Assembly: GCF_003350345.1 (NCBI RefSeq)
Contig: NZ_QNVJ01000064.1
Coordinates: forward strand, 1 to 64,000
Direction of reading: 5' to 3'
From: Alkalilacustris brevis
GTDB lineage: Bacteria; Pseudomonadota; Alphaproteobacteria; Rhodobacterales; Rhodobacteraceae
Length of the DNA stretch: 64,000 nt
Below are positions 37,063-45,989 of this stretch, one piece after another. The position numbers and the translations under genes are program-made. The notes under the pieces are model-generated. The model saw only the letters and a program-made list of their open reading frames with translations. It had not been told where the DNA came from and ran no database searches. How positions within the stretch are numbered: position 1 is the stretch's first letter; the number at the start of each line of letters is the position of its first letter.

Positions 37063-38607
37063 ATGGCATTTTTCCTTTGGTTTCTGGCCTTTGTGGCGGT
37101 TTTCGCGGTCGGGTCGGTTCTCGCGATCTATTCCTATGGCCGCTTCGCCCGCAAGGCGCGCGGCGCGGCATCGTATTGCCTGCCCAAAGCCGAAGACCAA
37201 ACCCCGCTCGACCGGATTGTAGCCCCGCTTGAGGCCGCCCATCCCGGCCAGACCGGGCTGGCGCTGGGCTTCGACAACCGCGAGTCCTTTCTTCTGCGCC
37301 TGCAATCGGCGCGGCTGGCCCGGCGCAGCCTCGATCTGGTCTATTACATCTGGCGCGACGACATGACAGGGCGGCTGCTGGCGCGCGAGCTGATGGCTGC
37401 GGCGGATCGCGGGGTGCGGGTGCGGCTGCTGCTCGATGACGTGAACGCCCAGGGGCTGGACCCGAAGTTTCGCGCGCTGAACGGGCATCCGGGCATCGAG
37501 GTGCGGCTGTTCAATCCGATTCGCAACCGCGGCAATGCACTGCGCCGGGGGCTGGAAATCCTGCTGAGTTGGGTGCGGTTCAACCGCCGGATGCACGCCA
37601 AGTTCTGGATTGCCGACGGGCGGCTGGCGATCACGGGCGGGCGCAATATCGGCAACGACTATTTCGACGCGCCCACTGATTTCGGGCGCCGCCCCAACCG
37701 CGATGCCGATATCCTGATGCTCGGGCCGTTGGTGGACGAAGCGGGCACCCTGTTCGACAGCTACTGGAACAGCAGCGAGGCGCTGCCGATCGCGGCCTTC
37801 TGGCGCGATTACGAGGCCGGGCTTGAGCGTTTTCGCCGTCGCCTCGCCGTCAACGCCCAGCGCCCCGCGACACGCCGGTATCTGGAAAGCCTCAAGCGGC
37901 TGGACGACACGCTTGTGGACGGCTGCCTGCCCGGGAACCTGCAGTGGGACAAGGGCGCGCGGCTGGTGGCCGATCCGCCCGAAAAGGCCCTGGGCCTGGG
38001 GCAGCAGCACTGGAGTCCCGGCCAGCTTGTCCCGGTCATGCAGAGCGCACAAGAGCGGCTCAGGGTGATGACCCCGTATTTTGTACCAGGCCGCGCAGGC
38101 ATGGCGCAGCTTGTCGGGCTTGCCCGCAAGGGTGTCCGGATCGAAGTGCTGACCAACGCGCTTTCCGCGACCAACCATGTGGTCGTTCACGGGGCCTATC
38201 GGAGTTATCGGCACGGGTTGCTTTCTGCCGGGGTCCGCCTGCGCGAATTCGCCGCCCACGACAGTGGTGAAATGCTGCACAGCAAGGGGTTTTCGGTAGA
38301 TGGGCGCCAGGCCTTCGTCGGGTCGTTCAATTTCGACCTGCGCTCGGCCTTCCTGAATATCGAGGCCGGGGTGTTGTTCGAGGCACCGGCCCTGGTGGCG
38401 GAATTCGATGCCGAGTTCGACCGCTGCGCGGCCCCCGATCAGGCCTATTCCCTGGCGCTGGGCCACAAGGCGCGCGTGACCTGGACGCTTTGCCGCGGGA
38501 ACGAGGGCAGGCAGACGATCCTGCTGGCCCATGAACCAGAGGCCCCGGCGCTGCGGCGCGGGGCCTCCTGGCTGATCGGCATGTTGCCGATCCATTCATA
38601 TCTCTGA
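37063..38607 (+). CDS. Phospholipase D/cardiolipin synthase-like protein
   Basis: Membrane-anchored HKD enzyme, 514 aa, with one N-terminal helix (residues 3-24). The first HxK(x)4D motif, HAKFWIADGRLAITGGRN, is near residue 178; the second, HSKGFSVDGRQAFVGSFNFD, near 406. The twin catalytic histidines are present, so it should make or exchange phosphatidyl linkages (cardiolipin synthase ClsC-like) or hydrolyse phospholipids. Only one predicted helix, unlike the two of ClsA. Likely co-transcribed with the EEP protein upstream. Confidence 0.9.
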   Translation: MAFFLWFLAFVAVFAVGSVLAIYSYGRFARKARGAASYCLPKAEDQTPLDRIVAPLEAAHPGQTGLALGFDNRESFLLRLQSARLARRSLDLVYYIWRDDMTGRLLARELMAAADRGVRVRLLLDDVNAQGLDPKFRALNGHPGIEVRLFNPIRNRGNALRRGLEILLSWVRFNRRMHAKFWIADGRLAITGGRNIGNDYFDAPTDFGRRPNRDADILMLGPLVDEAGTLFDSYWNSSEALPIAAFWRDYEAGLERFRRRLAVNAQRPATRRYLESLKRLDDTLVDGCLPGNLQWDKGARLVADPPEKALGLGQQHWSPGQLVPVMQSAQERLRVMTPYFVPGRAGMAQLVGLARKGVRIEVLTNALSATNHVVVHGAYRSYRHGLLSAGVRLREFAAHDSGEMLHSKGFSVDGRQAFVGSFNFDLRSAFLNIEAGVLFEAPALVAEFDAEFDRCAAPDQAYSLALGHKARVTWTLCRGNEGRQTILLAHEPEAPALRRGASWLIGMLPIHSYL

Positions 38608-38670
38608 AGCGGGCAGCGGCCGTGGGGGCCCTTGTCGGGCCGACACGCCGCCGCGCCGGGTCAGACTGGC

Positions 38671-38877
38671 TCAGGCCAGGGCGATGTTGGCCGCCGATTC
38701 ACGACCGTCGCGGCCGGTTTCCAGATCGAAGGTCACTTTCTGACCATCGTCCAGACCGCGCAGGCCTGCGCGCTCAACGGCGCTGATATGCACGAACACG
38801 TCGCGCGAACCGCCATCGGGCTGGATAAAGCCGAAACCTTTGGTGGAATTGAACCATTTCACGGTGCCATTAGCCAT
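38671..38877 (-). CDS. Cold-shock protein (CspA family)
   Basis: Single-strand nucleic-acid chaperone, 68 aa. NGTVKWFNSTKGFGFIQPD (RNP1) and [14 protein letters not shown] (RNP2) are complete. The ATG at 38877 follows AGGAGA; an in-frame ATG 18 bases upstream is less likely. A long gene-free leader (about 390 bases to the divergent gene) would allow the structured 5' UTR typical of csp genes. Confidence 0.95.
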   Translation of the reverse strand: MANGTVKWFNSTKGFGFIQPDGGSRDVFVHISAVERAGLRGLDDGQKVTFDLETGRDGRESAANIALA

Positions 38878-38895
38878 CGTGATGTCTCCTGTCAT

Positions 38896-39293
38896 GTATG
38901 CTACCCGCGGAAGTGCGGCAGCTTGGCTCAGTCAGTCCATAATCGAGTGACTGTGGCCGTAGACGGAGAACAGTGGTCGATAGTGAGTAACGTCGCATCC
39001 CTCAGATAAGCCATTCCCCGCCCCGTTACAAGGGAAATCCAAAGCGCTGCCCAGAAAATCGCAAGCAAGCCCCGAATTCACGCGCCCCGCATACCGGCAA
39101 TAATTTGCCTGTTTTTTCAATGAGGTTAGCGGCGATCCGCCGGGCGCTTCCAAAGCCAGCTCGCAGTCCTTGCCAAGCGGTTGAACATAGGACGTGGGCT
39201 GTTAGGTGCAGAAAGACCCGGCTCAAGGTCTGCTTTCGGTGCTGTTGCAACCGTGTCCGAGCGCCGGGCTGGCAAATGCACAAAGGAGCAGTC
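38896..39293. other. Divergent intergenic region, csp / DUF4168 genes
   Basis: About 400 bases without a convincing gene. It must contain both promoters and probably the csp 5' UTR. GCCTGTTTTTTC near 39108 and an AAAGGAG ribosome site at 39282-39288 are the only clear landmarks. Confidence 0.45.
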
Positions 39294-39692
39294 ATGCAGT
39301 TCAGAAAACCCCTCACCGCGATTGCAATCATCCTGGGCTTCGGCGCGGGCGCGGCCCTGCCGGCAATGGCCCAGACCGGCGATATGCCCGCGGCCCCTGC
39401 CCCCACCGCCCCTGCCACCGACTTCTCGGAAGAGCAGCTGATGGCCTTCGCCGAAGTTGCGGTCGAAGTGTCGGAAATCCACGAACACTACGCGGTGCAG
39501 CTTGACGCCGCCGATTCCGACGCCGAACGCGAAGGGCTGATCGAGGAAGGCAACGCCGCAATGCTGGCCGCGGTCGAAGAGGCGCCGCAGATCACTGTAG
39601 AGGAATACCTCGAAGTCGGCGAGGCCGCCGCGGTAGACCCGGAGCTTGGCCAGCGGATCTCGATGATCATCCAGGAGATGACAGCGCAGTGA
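39294..39692 (+). CDS. Secreted DUF4168-like protein
   Basis: Exported small acidic protein, 132 aa. The ATG at 39294 has AAAGGAG seven bases ahead and a Sec signal ending at AMAQT. A Pro/Ala/Thr linker leads to a helical domain (SEEQLMAFAEVAVEVSEIHEHY, then QITVEEYLEVGEAAAVDPEL) that matches the DUF4168 pattern. Function unknown; periplasmic by its signal. Confidence 0.8.
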   Translation: MQFRKPLTAIAIILGFGAGAALPAMAQTGDMPAAPAPTAPATDFSEEQLMAFAEVAVEVSEIHEHYAVQLDAADSDAEREGLIEEGNAAMLAAVEEAPQITVEEYLEVGEAAAVDPELGQRISMIIQEMTAQ

Positions 39693-39723
39693 CATCACGC
39701 GCACCCGGCGCCGCCACACGAAT

Positions 39724-40719
39724 TCAGGTGCTGGCGCCGGGTTTCCCGACCACAAGGCGCAGATAATTCAGGCTGCCGCCTTCCGGGGCTATCAGATAGG
39801 GCATCAAGAGGCCCGCCACCGCATTGCGCAACAGGTATTGCGGAAGGAACGCGCGCGCCAAAGCCGGTGTCAGCCCCTCCATGAAGAATTTCGTGGCCAG
39901 CCGCTGCAGGCGCTGCGTGGTTGGCCTGACCTGCGGTGTCAGGTCTCCGGTGGCCAGCCGTTTCAACCCCGCGCCTGCCAGGGCGGTATCCCACGCCGGC
40001 AACGGGCGAAAGCCGTCGGCCACGACCATGGCAACCTCGGTCAGCCGGGTTGCGGTGGCGATATCGTCCGGCAGCGCCTCAAGCGGGGCAGTGCGGTATC
40101 CATCGTAGACGATCAGCCGCCCGCCAGGACGCAGGACACCCGCAACCGAGTGCGCCAGCGCGTCAAGATCACGCGCGTGGCACAGGCACTCCACCGCGAA
40201 GACCAGATCAAATTGCGCGCCCGCCTCGGGGGCGAGCGCCTCGAAACTGCCTTGCCGGAACGTGATGTTGCCCATCCCGCGCGCGGCCTGCCGGGCCTCG
40301 GTCACATGCCGTTTCAGCAGGTCCAGCCCGACGAATTCGACATCGGGCATCGCGCGCGCCAGATGAAGGCTGTTGAACCCGACACCGCAACCCAGTTCCA
40401 GCACGCGGCCCGCGCCGGTCGCCGCAATTTCCGCCGCCACGCTGTCGGCCTGCCCGAGATACCCCGCCCGATCAAACTGCCCATCGGGATTCAGGGCCAT
40501 GTGCATACACCCGTCGCGCGAATGCACCTGCCGGAAACCGAACGCCGCCTGACGGTAGTATTCCGTCACCAGATCGCGCCCTTCATCCCCTAGCACACGC
40601 GCAATGCCAAACCGGGTATCGACAAGCCCCAGCGCCCGCGCCAGCGGCATGGGCTGGGCAGAGACTGCGCGCAGGGGCGACGCCGCGCTTGCAGGATGAC
40701 GGACAACTGACAAATCCAT
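39724..40719 (-). CDS. Class I SAM-dependent methyltransferase
   Basis: 331 aa. The start at 40719 (MDLSVVRHPAS) follows GCGGAGAA. SAM-binding motif I is VLELGCGVGFNSLHLA, preceded by FDRAGYLGQADSVA; motif II is VEFVGLDLL; QFDLVFAVECLCHARDLD and LRPGGRLIVYDGY follow. The C-terminal ~100 residues (FFMEGLTPALARAFLPQYLLRNAVAGLLMP) may bind lipid or membrane, as in sterol or ubiquinone-type methyltransferases. Substrate unknown. Confidence 0.88.
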   Translation of the reverse strand: MDLSVVRHPASAASPLRAVSAQPMPLARALGLVDTRFGIARVLGDEGRDLVTEYYRQAAFGFRQVHSRDGCMHMALNPDGQFDRAGYLGQADSVAAEIAATGAGRVLELGCGVGFNSLHLARAMPDVEFVGLDLLKRHVTEARQAARGMGNITFRQGSFEALAPEAGAQFDLVFAVECLCHARDLDALAHSVAGVLRPGGRLIVYDGYRTAPLEALPDDIATATRLTEVAMVVADGFRPLPAWDTALAGAGLKRLATGDLTPQVRPTTQRLQRLATKFFMEGLTPALARAFLPQYLLRNAVAGLLMPYLIAPEGGSLNYLRLVVGKPGAST

Positions 40720-40945
40720 TTCTCCGCTTGAAACTCTTACCTGCGAAAAACACGTTAGAGAGGCAGCACCCCACACCATATCGTGCCAAGGTTGTTATGC
40801 CACCTAAAAATGCCGAAGACGGATTTTCCACCAGCCTCTGCAGCACAGGAAAGCCGACTGCGCGCGCGCCTGATAAAAGATGCACCTTCGGCGCGGAAAC
40901 GGGCACTTTCGGCGCAATTGAAACCCAATCTGACGGGAGGGCGAA

Positions 40946-42427
40946 ATGCAGGCGAGGCAACGAAAAGCCACAGCACCGGGCGACAGTGTCAAGCTCGCCG
41001 ACGAGGCGCTTTTCCGGCAACAGGCCTATGTCAATGCCGAATGGGTCGGCCAGCCGCAGCTTGATGTCACCGACCCCGCCACGGGCGCGGTGATCGGGGC
41101 GGTTCCCGCGCAAAGCGCCGCCGAAGCGCGCGCAGCGGTCGATGCGGCCCATGCCGCGTTTCGGCCTTGGGCCGGGCTTCTGCCACAGGAACGCGGGGCG
41201 CTGTTGCGCCGCTGGTTCCGCCTGATCGAAGACGCGCGCGAGGATCTGGCGCGGCTGATGGTACGCGAACAGGGCAAGCCAATTTCCGAGGCACGCGGCG
41301 AAATCGACTATGGCGCCTCTTTCGTCGAGTTCTACGCCGAAGAGGCCCGGCGCCCGAATATCGAGGGGATTACCTCGCACCTGCCCGATGCCGAGGTCGA
41401 GCTGTGGCGCGAACCCGTGGGCGTGGCCGCGCTGATCACGCCGTGGAACTTCCCTTGCGCGATGATTACCCGCAAGGCCGCCGCGGCCCTAGCGATCGGC
41501 TGCCCGGTGGTGGTGCATCCTTCTAGCGAGACACCGTTTTCAGCGCTGGCGCTGGCGGAACTGGCTGCGCGCGCCGGGCTTCCTGCGGGCGTGTTCAACG
41601 TGGTCACCGGCGCACCGCAGGAGATCGTCGGCGAATGGTGCGCGGACCCTCGGGTGCGGGCGCTGTCCTTCACCGGCTCCACGGAAATCGGGCGGCTGCT
41701 TTACAAACAGTCGGCGGCCAACATCAAGCGGCTGGTGATGGAGTTGGGCGGGCACGCGCCCTTCATCGTCTTTGCCGACGCCAATCTGGATCAGGCTGTG
41801 GAAGAGGCGGTTAAGGCCAAGTTCGCCACCTCGGGGCAGGATTGTCTGGGCGCCAACCGCTTTTACGTCGAGGCCACGGTTTACGACGAGTTTGTCGCCC
41901 GCTTCACCGCCGCCAGCCAGGCATTGTCGATCGGGCCGGGCATGGAGGACCCTGACATCGGCCCGCTGATCAATGCCCGTGCCGTCGCCAAGCAGGAAGA
42001 GCATGTCAAGGACGCGCTGGAACGCGGCGCGCGGCAGATGTGCGGCGGCCCGCGCCCCGATCTCGGACCGCTCTACTTCGCGCCGACCGTGCTGGCCGAT
42101 GTGCCCGACGAGGCGCTGATCATGCACGAGGAAACCTTCGGCCCGGTCGCGCCCATCGCGCGCTTCACCGACGAGGCGGACGTGATCGCACGCGCCAACG
42201 CCACCGAATACGGGCTGACCGCCTATCTGCACAGCCAGAACCCGCGGCGCATCTACCGCATGAGCCGCGCGCTGGAGTTCGGGATGGTCGCTGTGAACCG
42301 CACCAAGATCACCGGCGCGCCGATCCCCTTTGGCGGGATGAAGCAGTCGGGCCTGGGCCGCGAAGGCGCCCGGCAGGGGATGGAGGCCTTTTCCGAGGTC
42401 AAATACGTCTGCCGCGACTGGCGCTGA
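40946..42427 (+). CDS. NAD(P)-dependent aldehyde dehydrogenase, succinate-semialdehyde type
   Basis: ALDH of 493 aa in the SSADH (GabD-like) branch, which would oxidise succinate semialdehyde to succinate. TPWNFPCAMITRK at 165-177, FTGSTEIG at 242-249, general base Glu267 (MELGGH), nucleophile Cys300 (SGQDCLGANR), and the C-terminal PIPFGGMKQSGLGREG. Oddity: the cofactor-binding Lys of the usual VVVKPAEQTP motif is His191 here (VVVHPSSETP). The ATG has GGGAGG ahead. Monocistronic, ending in a strong terminator. Confidence 0.9.
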   Translation: MQARQRKATAPGDSVKLADEALFRQQAYVNAEWVGQPQLDVTDPATGAVIGAVPAQSAAEARAAVDAAHAAFRPWAGLLPQERGALLRRWFRLIEDAREDLARLMVREQGKPISEARGEIDYGASFVEFYAEEARRPNIEGITSHLPDAEVELWREPVGVAALITPWNFPCAMITRKAAAALAIGCPVVVHPSSETPFSALALAELAARAGLPAGVFNVVTGAPQEIVGEWCADPRVRALSFTGSTEIGRLLYKQSAANIKRLVMELGGHAPFIVFADANLDQAVEEAVKAKFATSGQDCLGANRFYVEATVYDEFVARFTAASQALSIGPGMEDPDIGPLINARAVAKQEEHVKDALERGARQMCGGPRPDLGPLYFAPTVLADVPDEALIMHEETFGPVAPIARFTDEADVIARANATEYGLTAYLHSQNPRRIYRMSRALEFGMVAVNRTKITGAPIPFGGMKQSGLGREGARQGMEAFSEVKYVCRDWR

Positions 42428-42433
42428 ACGCGA

Positions 42434-42476
42434 GCCCCCCCGGCGGCGGCCCTGCAGCGCCGCCGGGGGGCATTTT
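42434..42476. terminator. Strong bidirectional terminator
   Basis: GCCCCCCCGGCGGCG (42434-42448) pairs with CGCCGCCGGGGGGC (42458-42471), one bulged C, then ATTTT. It serves the SSADH-type gene on the plus strand and the 30-aa gene on the minus strand. Confidence 0.85.
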
Positions 42477-42478
42477 CA

Positions 42479-42571
42479 TCAGATCGGGTGCAGGATCATT
42501 GTGGCCACCGTATAGATAAGGACAGCCACGAAGAATGCCGTGATGCCCCACAGTTGAAGTTTTTCGCGCAT
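42479..42571 (-). CDS. 30-residue single-pass membrane protein
   Basis: Reads MREKLQLWGITAFFV then AVLIYTVATMILHPI and stop. One hydrophobic helix (~9-26) with a basic N-terminus, so N-in orientation is likely. AAGGG lies 9 bases before the ATG at 42571, and a terminator follows directly. The gene-like layout (ribosome site, start, helix, stop, terminator) in an otherwise empty gap supports it. Function unknown. Confidence 0.6.
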   Translation of the reverse strand: MREKLQLWGITAFFVAVLIYTVATMILHPI

Positions 42572-42710
42572 GGAAGTTGCCCTTGAAGCACCCTCCGGAA
42601 AAAGCTGACGCGCCTTTTCGGTTCGGAGATGCGTAAACCCGGGAACTGCCGCGTCTTGCCTGTTTCAGCGAAAGACCGAAACACGGCAGGCGAGACAGTG
42701 AAAACGTCGT

Positions 42711-43070
42711 TCAGGTTGTCACGCCGGGCGGGCCGCGCGCGCCGGGCAGCAGGGGTTTTGTGCCGGTGGCCCCTCTGCGCCCGCCATGGCCCGGCGGCAG
42801 AGCGCCGCGCACCAAGATGGCGCCGGCCACATCCGCCAGCGCAGTTTCACCGGTTTCCGCATTGTCCTGGGCTTCGGCGGGCAAGGCCATGGCGGGCGGC
42901 AGCACCGCCGCCGGCAGCGTTTCGGGAAGCACCGACTTGCCGTGCGGCGTTTCGGCTTCCGCCTGCCGGGCCTGGGCCGATGGCTCGCCCGACACGGCCG
43001 GCAGGGTCAACGCCAGCAACAGGGCCGCCGTGAGAGCGCCGCATATTCGGGTGAGCAGGGTCAAGCGCAT
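42711..43070 (-). CDS. Hypothetical secreted protein
   Basis: 119 aa with a good signal peptide (MRLTLLTRICGALTAALLLALTLPAVSGEP). The mature part is Ala/Pro/Gly-rich with no recognised domain. Ribosome site not clear. GC-rich DNA opens frames on both strands here, so the call rests mainly on the signal peptide. Confidence 0.45.
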   Translation of the reverse strand: MRLTLLTRICGALTAALLLALTLPAVSGEPSAQARQAEAETPHGKSVLPETLPAAVLPPAMALPAEAQDNAETGETALADVAGAILVRGALPPGHGGRRGATGTKPLLPGARGPPGVTT

Positions 43071-43224
43071 GTGTCCATGAAAGCGGTGCGATGCCCCTTA
43101 TCTGGCCCTTCGCCCGCCACGGCACAAGTGCACTGGCGCAGATACGGCCAGATCAGTCGCCTGCGCATCCATCACCTGCTGGCGCGCGGGCCGAACCGCA
43201 CGCCAGCGTCATGTTGCTGACCGC

Positions 43225-43431
43225 TCAGAGCAGCTTCAGATCACCCGCCGAAGAGCGCCCGTCGCGCCCGGCCTGAAGCTCGTAGCTGACCTTCTGGTTG
43301 TCGGCCAGGCCGGTAAGGCCCGCACGCTCGACCGCCGAGATATGGACGAAAACATCCTTGCCGCCATCATCAGGTGCGATGAAGCCGAACCCTTTCGAGG
43401 CGTTGAACCATTTTACGGTGCCGGTAGGCAT
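43225..43431 (-). CDS. Cold-shock protein (CspA family)
   Basis: 68 aa, second csp gene of the window and clearly related to the one at 38671-38877. [21 protein letters not shown] (RNP1) and [14 protein letters not shown] (RNP2) are intact. Upstream, on its 5' side, CCCGCAGC/GCTGCGGG (43456-43477) can form a leader hairpin. An AGGAGA site precedes the ATG. Confidence 0.95.
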   Translation of the reverse strand: MPTGTVKWFNASKGFGFIAPDDGGKDVFVHISAVERAGLTGLADNQKVSYELQAGRDGRSSAGDLKLL

Positions 43432-43704
43432 TCCGTGTCTCCTGTTTCAGTTTTCCCGCAGCGGTATTGCTGCGGGTCGTGCAGCCAGGTCTTCCTTATC
43501 CGGCTGCCTGGAGTACAGGAGGCGGTCTTGCGAAAGTCTGTTGTCACAGGGGCGAGTTTGCCTGATCCACGCAAAAAATCAATATCCGCGTTCGCAGCAC
43601 CACTGCCCTGCCCTTTCATTCATGCACAGGCGCTGTGCCCTCCGCCCCTTTCCCCCGCGGCCGCGATGCTCTATCTGAGGCGCGAACGCTAAAGGTGAAT
43701 CCCC

Positions 43705-44823
43705 ATGAGCTACGAAAATCCGGGTCCGGTCGAGGAAAACTGGCGCGATGCCATCTCGCCGATCGAGGAAATCATCGAAGATGCCCGCAATGGCCGCATG
43801 TTCATCCTCGTCGATCATGAAGACCGGGAAAACGAGGGCGATCTGGTCATTCCCGCCCAGATGGCCACGCCCGAGGCGGTGAATTTCATGGCCACCCACG
43901 GGCGCGGGCTGATCTGCCTGTCGCTGCCGGGGGCGCGCATCGACGCGCTGGGCCTGCAGCTGATGTCGACCAAGAATTCCTCGCGCCACGAAACGGCCTT
44001 CACCATCTCGATCGAGGCGCGCGAGGGGGTGACAACCGGCATCTCGGCGCATGACCGCGCGCGCACCATCGCCGTGGCGATCGACCCGACCCGCGGCGCG
44101 GCCGATATCGCCACGCCCGGCCATGTCTTTCCGCTGCGCGCGCGCGAAGGCGGCGTGCTGGTGCGCGCGGGCCATACCGAAGCCGCCGTCGATGTGGCGC
44201 GGCTGGCGGGGTTGAACCCCTCGGGCGTGATCTGCGAGATCATGAACGAGGACGGCTCCATGGCCCGCCTGCCCGATCTTGTCGGGTTCGCCCAGAAGCA
44301 TGGCCTCAAGATCGGCACGATCTCGGACCTGATCGCCTATCGCCGGCGCCATGACAATCTGGTCAACGAAAAACTGGTCAAGCCCGTCAATTCGGCCTAT
44401 GGCGGCGACTGGCTGATGCGTGTCTTCGCCGACGAGACCCAGGGCGCCGAACATATCGTGCTGACCAAGGGCGACATCACCACCTCTGATCCGGTGCTGG
44501 TGCGGATGCACGCGCTCAACCCGCTGGAGGATGTGCTGGGCATCGACCCCACCCATGCGGGCGAGCTGCAATCGGCCATGCGCGTGATTGCCGCCGAGGG
44601 GCGCGGCGTGGTGGTGCTGCTGCGCGATACGGCAATGCAGCTTGCGATGGAGGGCGCGCATTCGCCGCATACGCTGCGGCAATACGGGCTGGGCGCGCAG
44701 ATCCTTGCCGCGCTGGGGCTGGGCCGGATCGAGCTGGTCACCAACTCGGGCGTGCCGAAGGTGGTCGGGCTTGAGGCATACGGCCTTTCGATCAAGGGCA
44801 CACGCCCCATCCCCAAGGAGTGA
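43705..44823 (+). CDS. ribB: 3,4-dihydroxy-2-butanone-4-phosphate synthase with degenerate GTP cyclohydrolase II domain
   Basis: Riboflavin pathway enzyme, 372 aa. Residues 1-~210 are RibB: IEDARNGRMFILVDHEDRENEGDLVIPAQ holds the catalytic acidic residues; HTEAAVDVARLAGL and the EIMNEDGSMAR motif follow. The C-terminal half (~215-372) is RibA-shaped but lacks the zinc-binding cysteines of GTP cyclohydrolase II: where HSECxTGD...RCDCG is expected it reads HALNPLEDVLGID. So it is probably RibB-active only, and GTP cyclohydrolase must come from another gene. Seven bases before ribH. No FMN riboswitch seen upstream. Confidence 0.93.
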   Translation: MSYENPGPVEENWRDAISPIEEIIEDARNGRMFILVDHEDRENEGDLVIPAQMATPEAVNFMATHGRGLICLSLPGARIDALGLQLMSTKNSSRHETAFTISIEAREGVTTGISAHDRARTIAVAIDPTRGAADIATPGHVFPLRAREGGVLVRAGHTEAAVDVARLAGLNPSGVICEIMNEDGSMARLPDLVGFAQKHGLKIGTISDLIAYRRRHDNLVNEKLVKPVNSAYGGDWLMRVFADETQGAEHIVLTKGDITTSDPVLVRMHALNPLEDVLGIDPTHAGELQSAMRVIAAEGRGVVVLLRDTAMQLAMEGAHSPHTLRQYGLGAQILAALGLGRIELVTNSGVPKVVGLEAYGLSIKGTRPIPKE

Positions 44824-44830
44824 CAGTCTG

Positions 44831-45379
44831 ATGGCCGGTTCCGAAACCCATCACATCCTCGACCTGCCCGCATTCGACCAGCCGGTGAAGCTGCTGGTCG
44901 TCGTCGCCCCCTATTACCGCGACATCGCCGATGCGCTGATCAAGGGGGCCGAGGCCACGCTGCGCAAGGCCGGCGCCACCTGGGAGATGGTCGAAGTGCC
45001 CGGCGCGCTCGAGGTTCCCACCGCCATTGCCCTGGCCCATGAGCGCGCCAATTTCGACGGATATGTCGCTCTGGGCTGCGTGATCCGCGGCGAGACGACC
45101 CATTACGAGACAGTGTGTAACGATTCCTCGCGCGCGCTGACGCTGCTGGGGCTGCATGGCGCCTGCATCGGCAATGGCATCCTGACGGTGGAAAACCGCG
45201 ATCAGGCCGTCGTGCGCGCCGACCCTAAGGGCCAGAACAAGGGCGGGGGCGCCGCATCGGCGGCGCTGCACCTGATCGCGCTGGGGCGCAAATGGAGCGC
45301 GCCACGCGGCAACGTGGGGTTCCGCAGCAACGAAAGCTTCCGCATCGCCGGTGACAGCGAAGGATCACAAAGCGCATGA
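44831..45379 (+). CDS. ribH: 6,7-dimethyl-8-ribityllumazine synthase
   Basis: Penultimate riboflavin enzyme, 182 aa, forming large oligomers. VVVAPYYRDIADALIKGAEATL, VEVPGALEVPTAIALA, and GCVIRGETTHYETVCND (with the catalytic His) are diagnostic. The C-terminal ~25 residues beyond the core (SAPRGNVGFRSNESFRIAG) extend past the usual end. Follows ribB by 7 bases and overlaps nusB by four. Confidence 0.96.
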   Translation: MAGSETHHILDLPAFDQPVKLLVVVAPYYRDIADALIKGAEATLRKAGATWEMVEVPGALEVPTAIALAHERANFDGYVALGCVIRGETTHYETVCNDSSRALTLLGLHGACIGNGILTVENRDQAVVRADPKGQNKGGGAASAALHLIALGRKWSAPRGNVGFRSNESFRIAGDSEGSQSA

Positions 45380-45843
45380 CCAGCAAGGAAGATCGCCAGC
45401 GCGCGCGCTCGGCCGCGCGGCTTTACGCCGTGCAGGCGCTGTTCCAGATGGAGGCCGCAGGCCAAACCGTCGAAGCCGTGCGCCGCGAGTTCGAGGATTA
45501 CCGCATCGCCGCCCCGCAAGAGGACGAAGGCGAAAGCCCCGACGCGCATATAGGGCTGTTTCGCAGGCTGCTTGACGATGCCGTCAACTGGCAGGCCAGC
45601 ATCGACCAGCTGACCGACCGCGCGCTTGTCGCCAAATGGCCCATCGCCCGGATCGACCCGACCCTGCGCGCATTGTTTCGCGCCGCCGGCGCCGAGATGA
45701 CGCAATCCGACACGCCGCCGCGCGTGGTCATCAACGAATATGTCGACGTCGCCCGCGCCTTTTTTCCCGAAGGCCGCGAGGCAAAATTCGTCAATGCCGT
45801 GCTCGACCACATGGCGCGCGAGGCCCGGCCCGAAGCGTTCTGA
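45376..45843 (+). CDS. nusB: Transcription antitermination factor NusB
   Basis: RNA-binding antitermination factor, 155 aa. SARLYAVQALFQMEAAG at the start; LVAKWPIARIDPTLRALFRAAGAEM and PPRVVINEYVDVARAF in the second half are the standard NusB signatures, and AKFVNAVLDHMAREARP closes it. ATGA overlap with ribH, the usual ribH-nusB linkage. Confidence 0.96.
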   Translation: MTSKEDRQRARSAARLYAVQALFQMEAAGQTVEAVRREFEDYRIAAPQEDEGESPDAHIGLFRRLLDDAVNWQASIDQLTDRALVAKWPIARIDPTLRALFRAAGAEMTQSDTPPRVVINEYVDVARAFFPEGREAKFVNAVLDHMAREARPEAF

Positions 45844-45989
45844 GGGGACTTTTGAAAATTCGCGCGGCGCCCCCCGCACCGGCGGCTTTTTGCCGCCCGC
45901 GTCAGCCCGCCGCAGGCCAGCATCTTGCCGACCGGCGCTCGGACGTTACCTTTCAGAGGGAACGTAACGCCAGGTCCGCGAGGTCGCCC

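Noticed and set aside
43432-43704. FMN riboswitch before ribB
   Set aside because: No match to the conserved RFN core; only an ordinary spacer with a csp leader hairpin.
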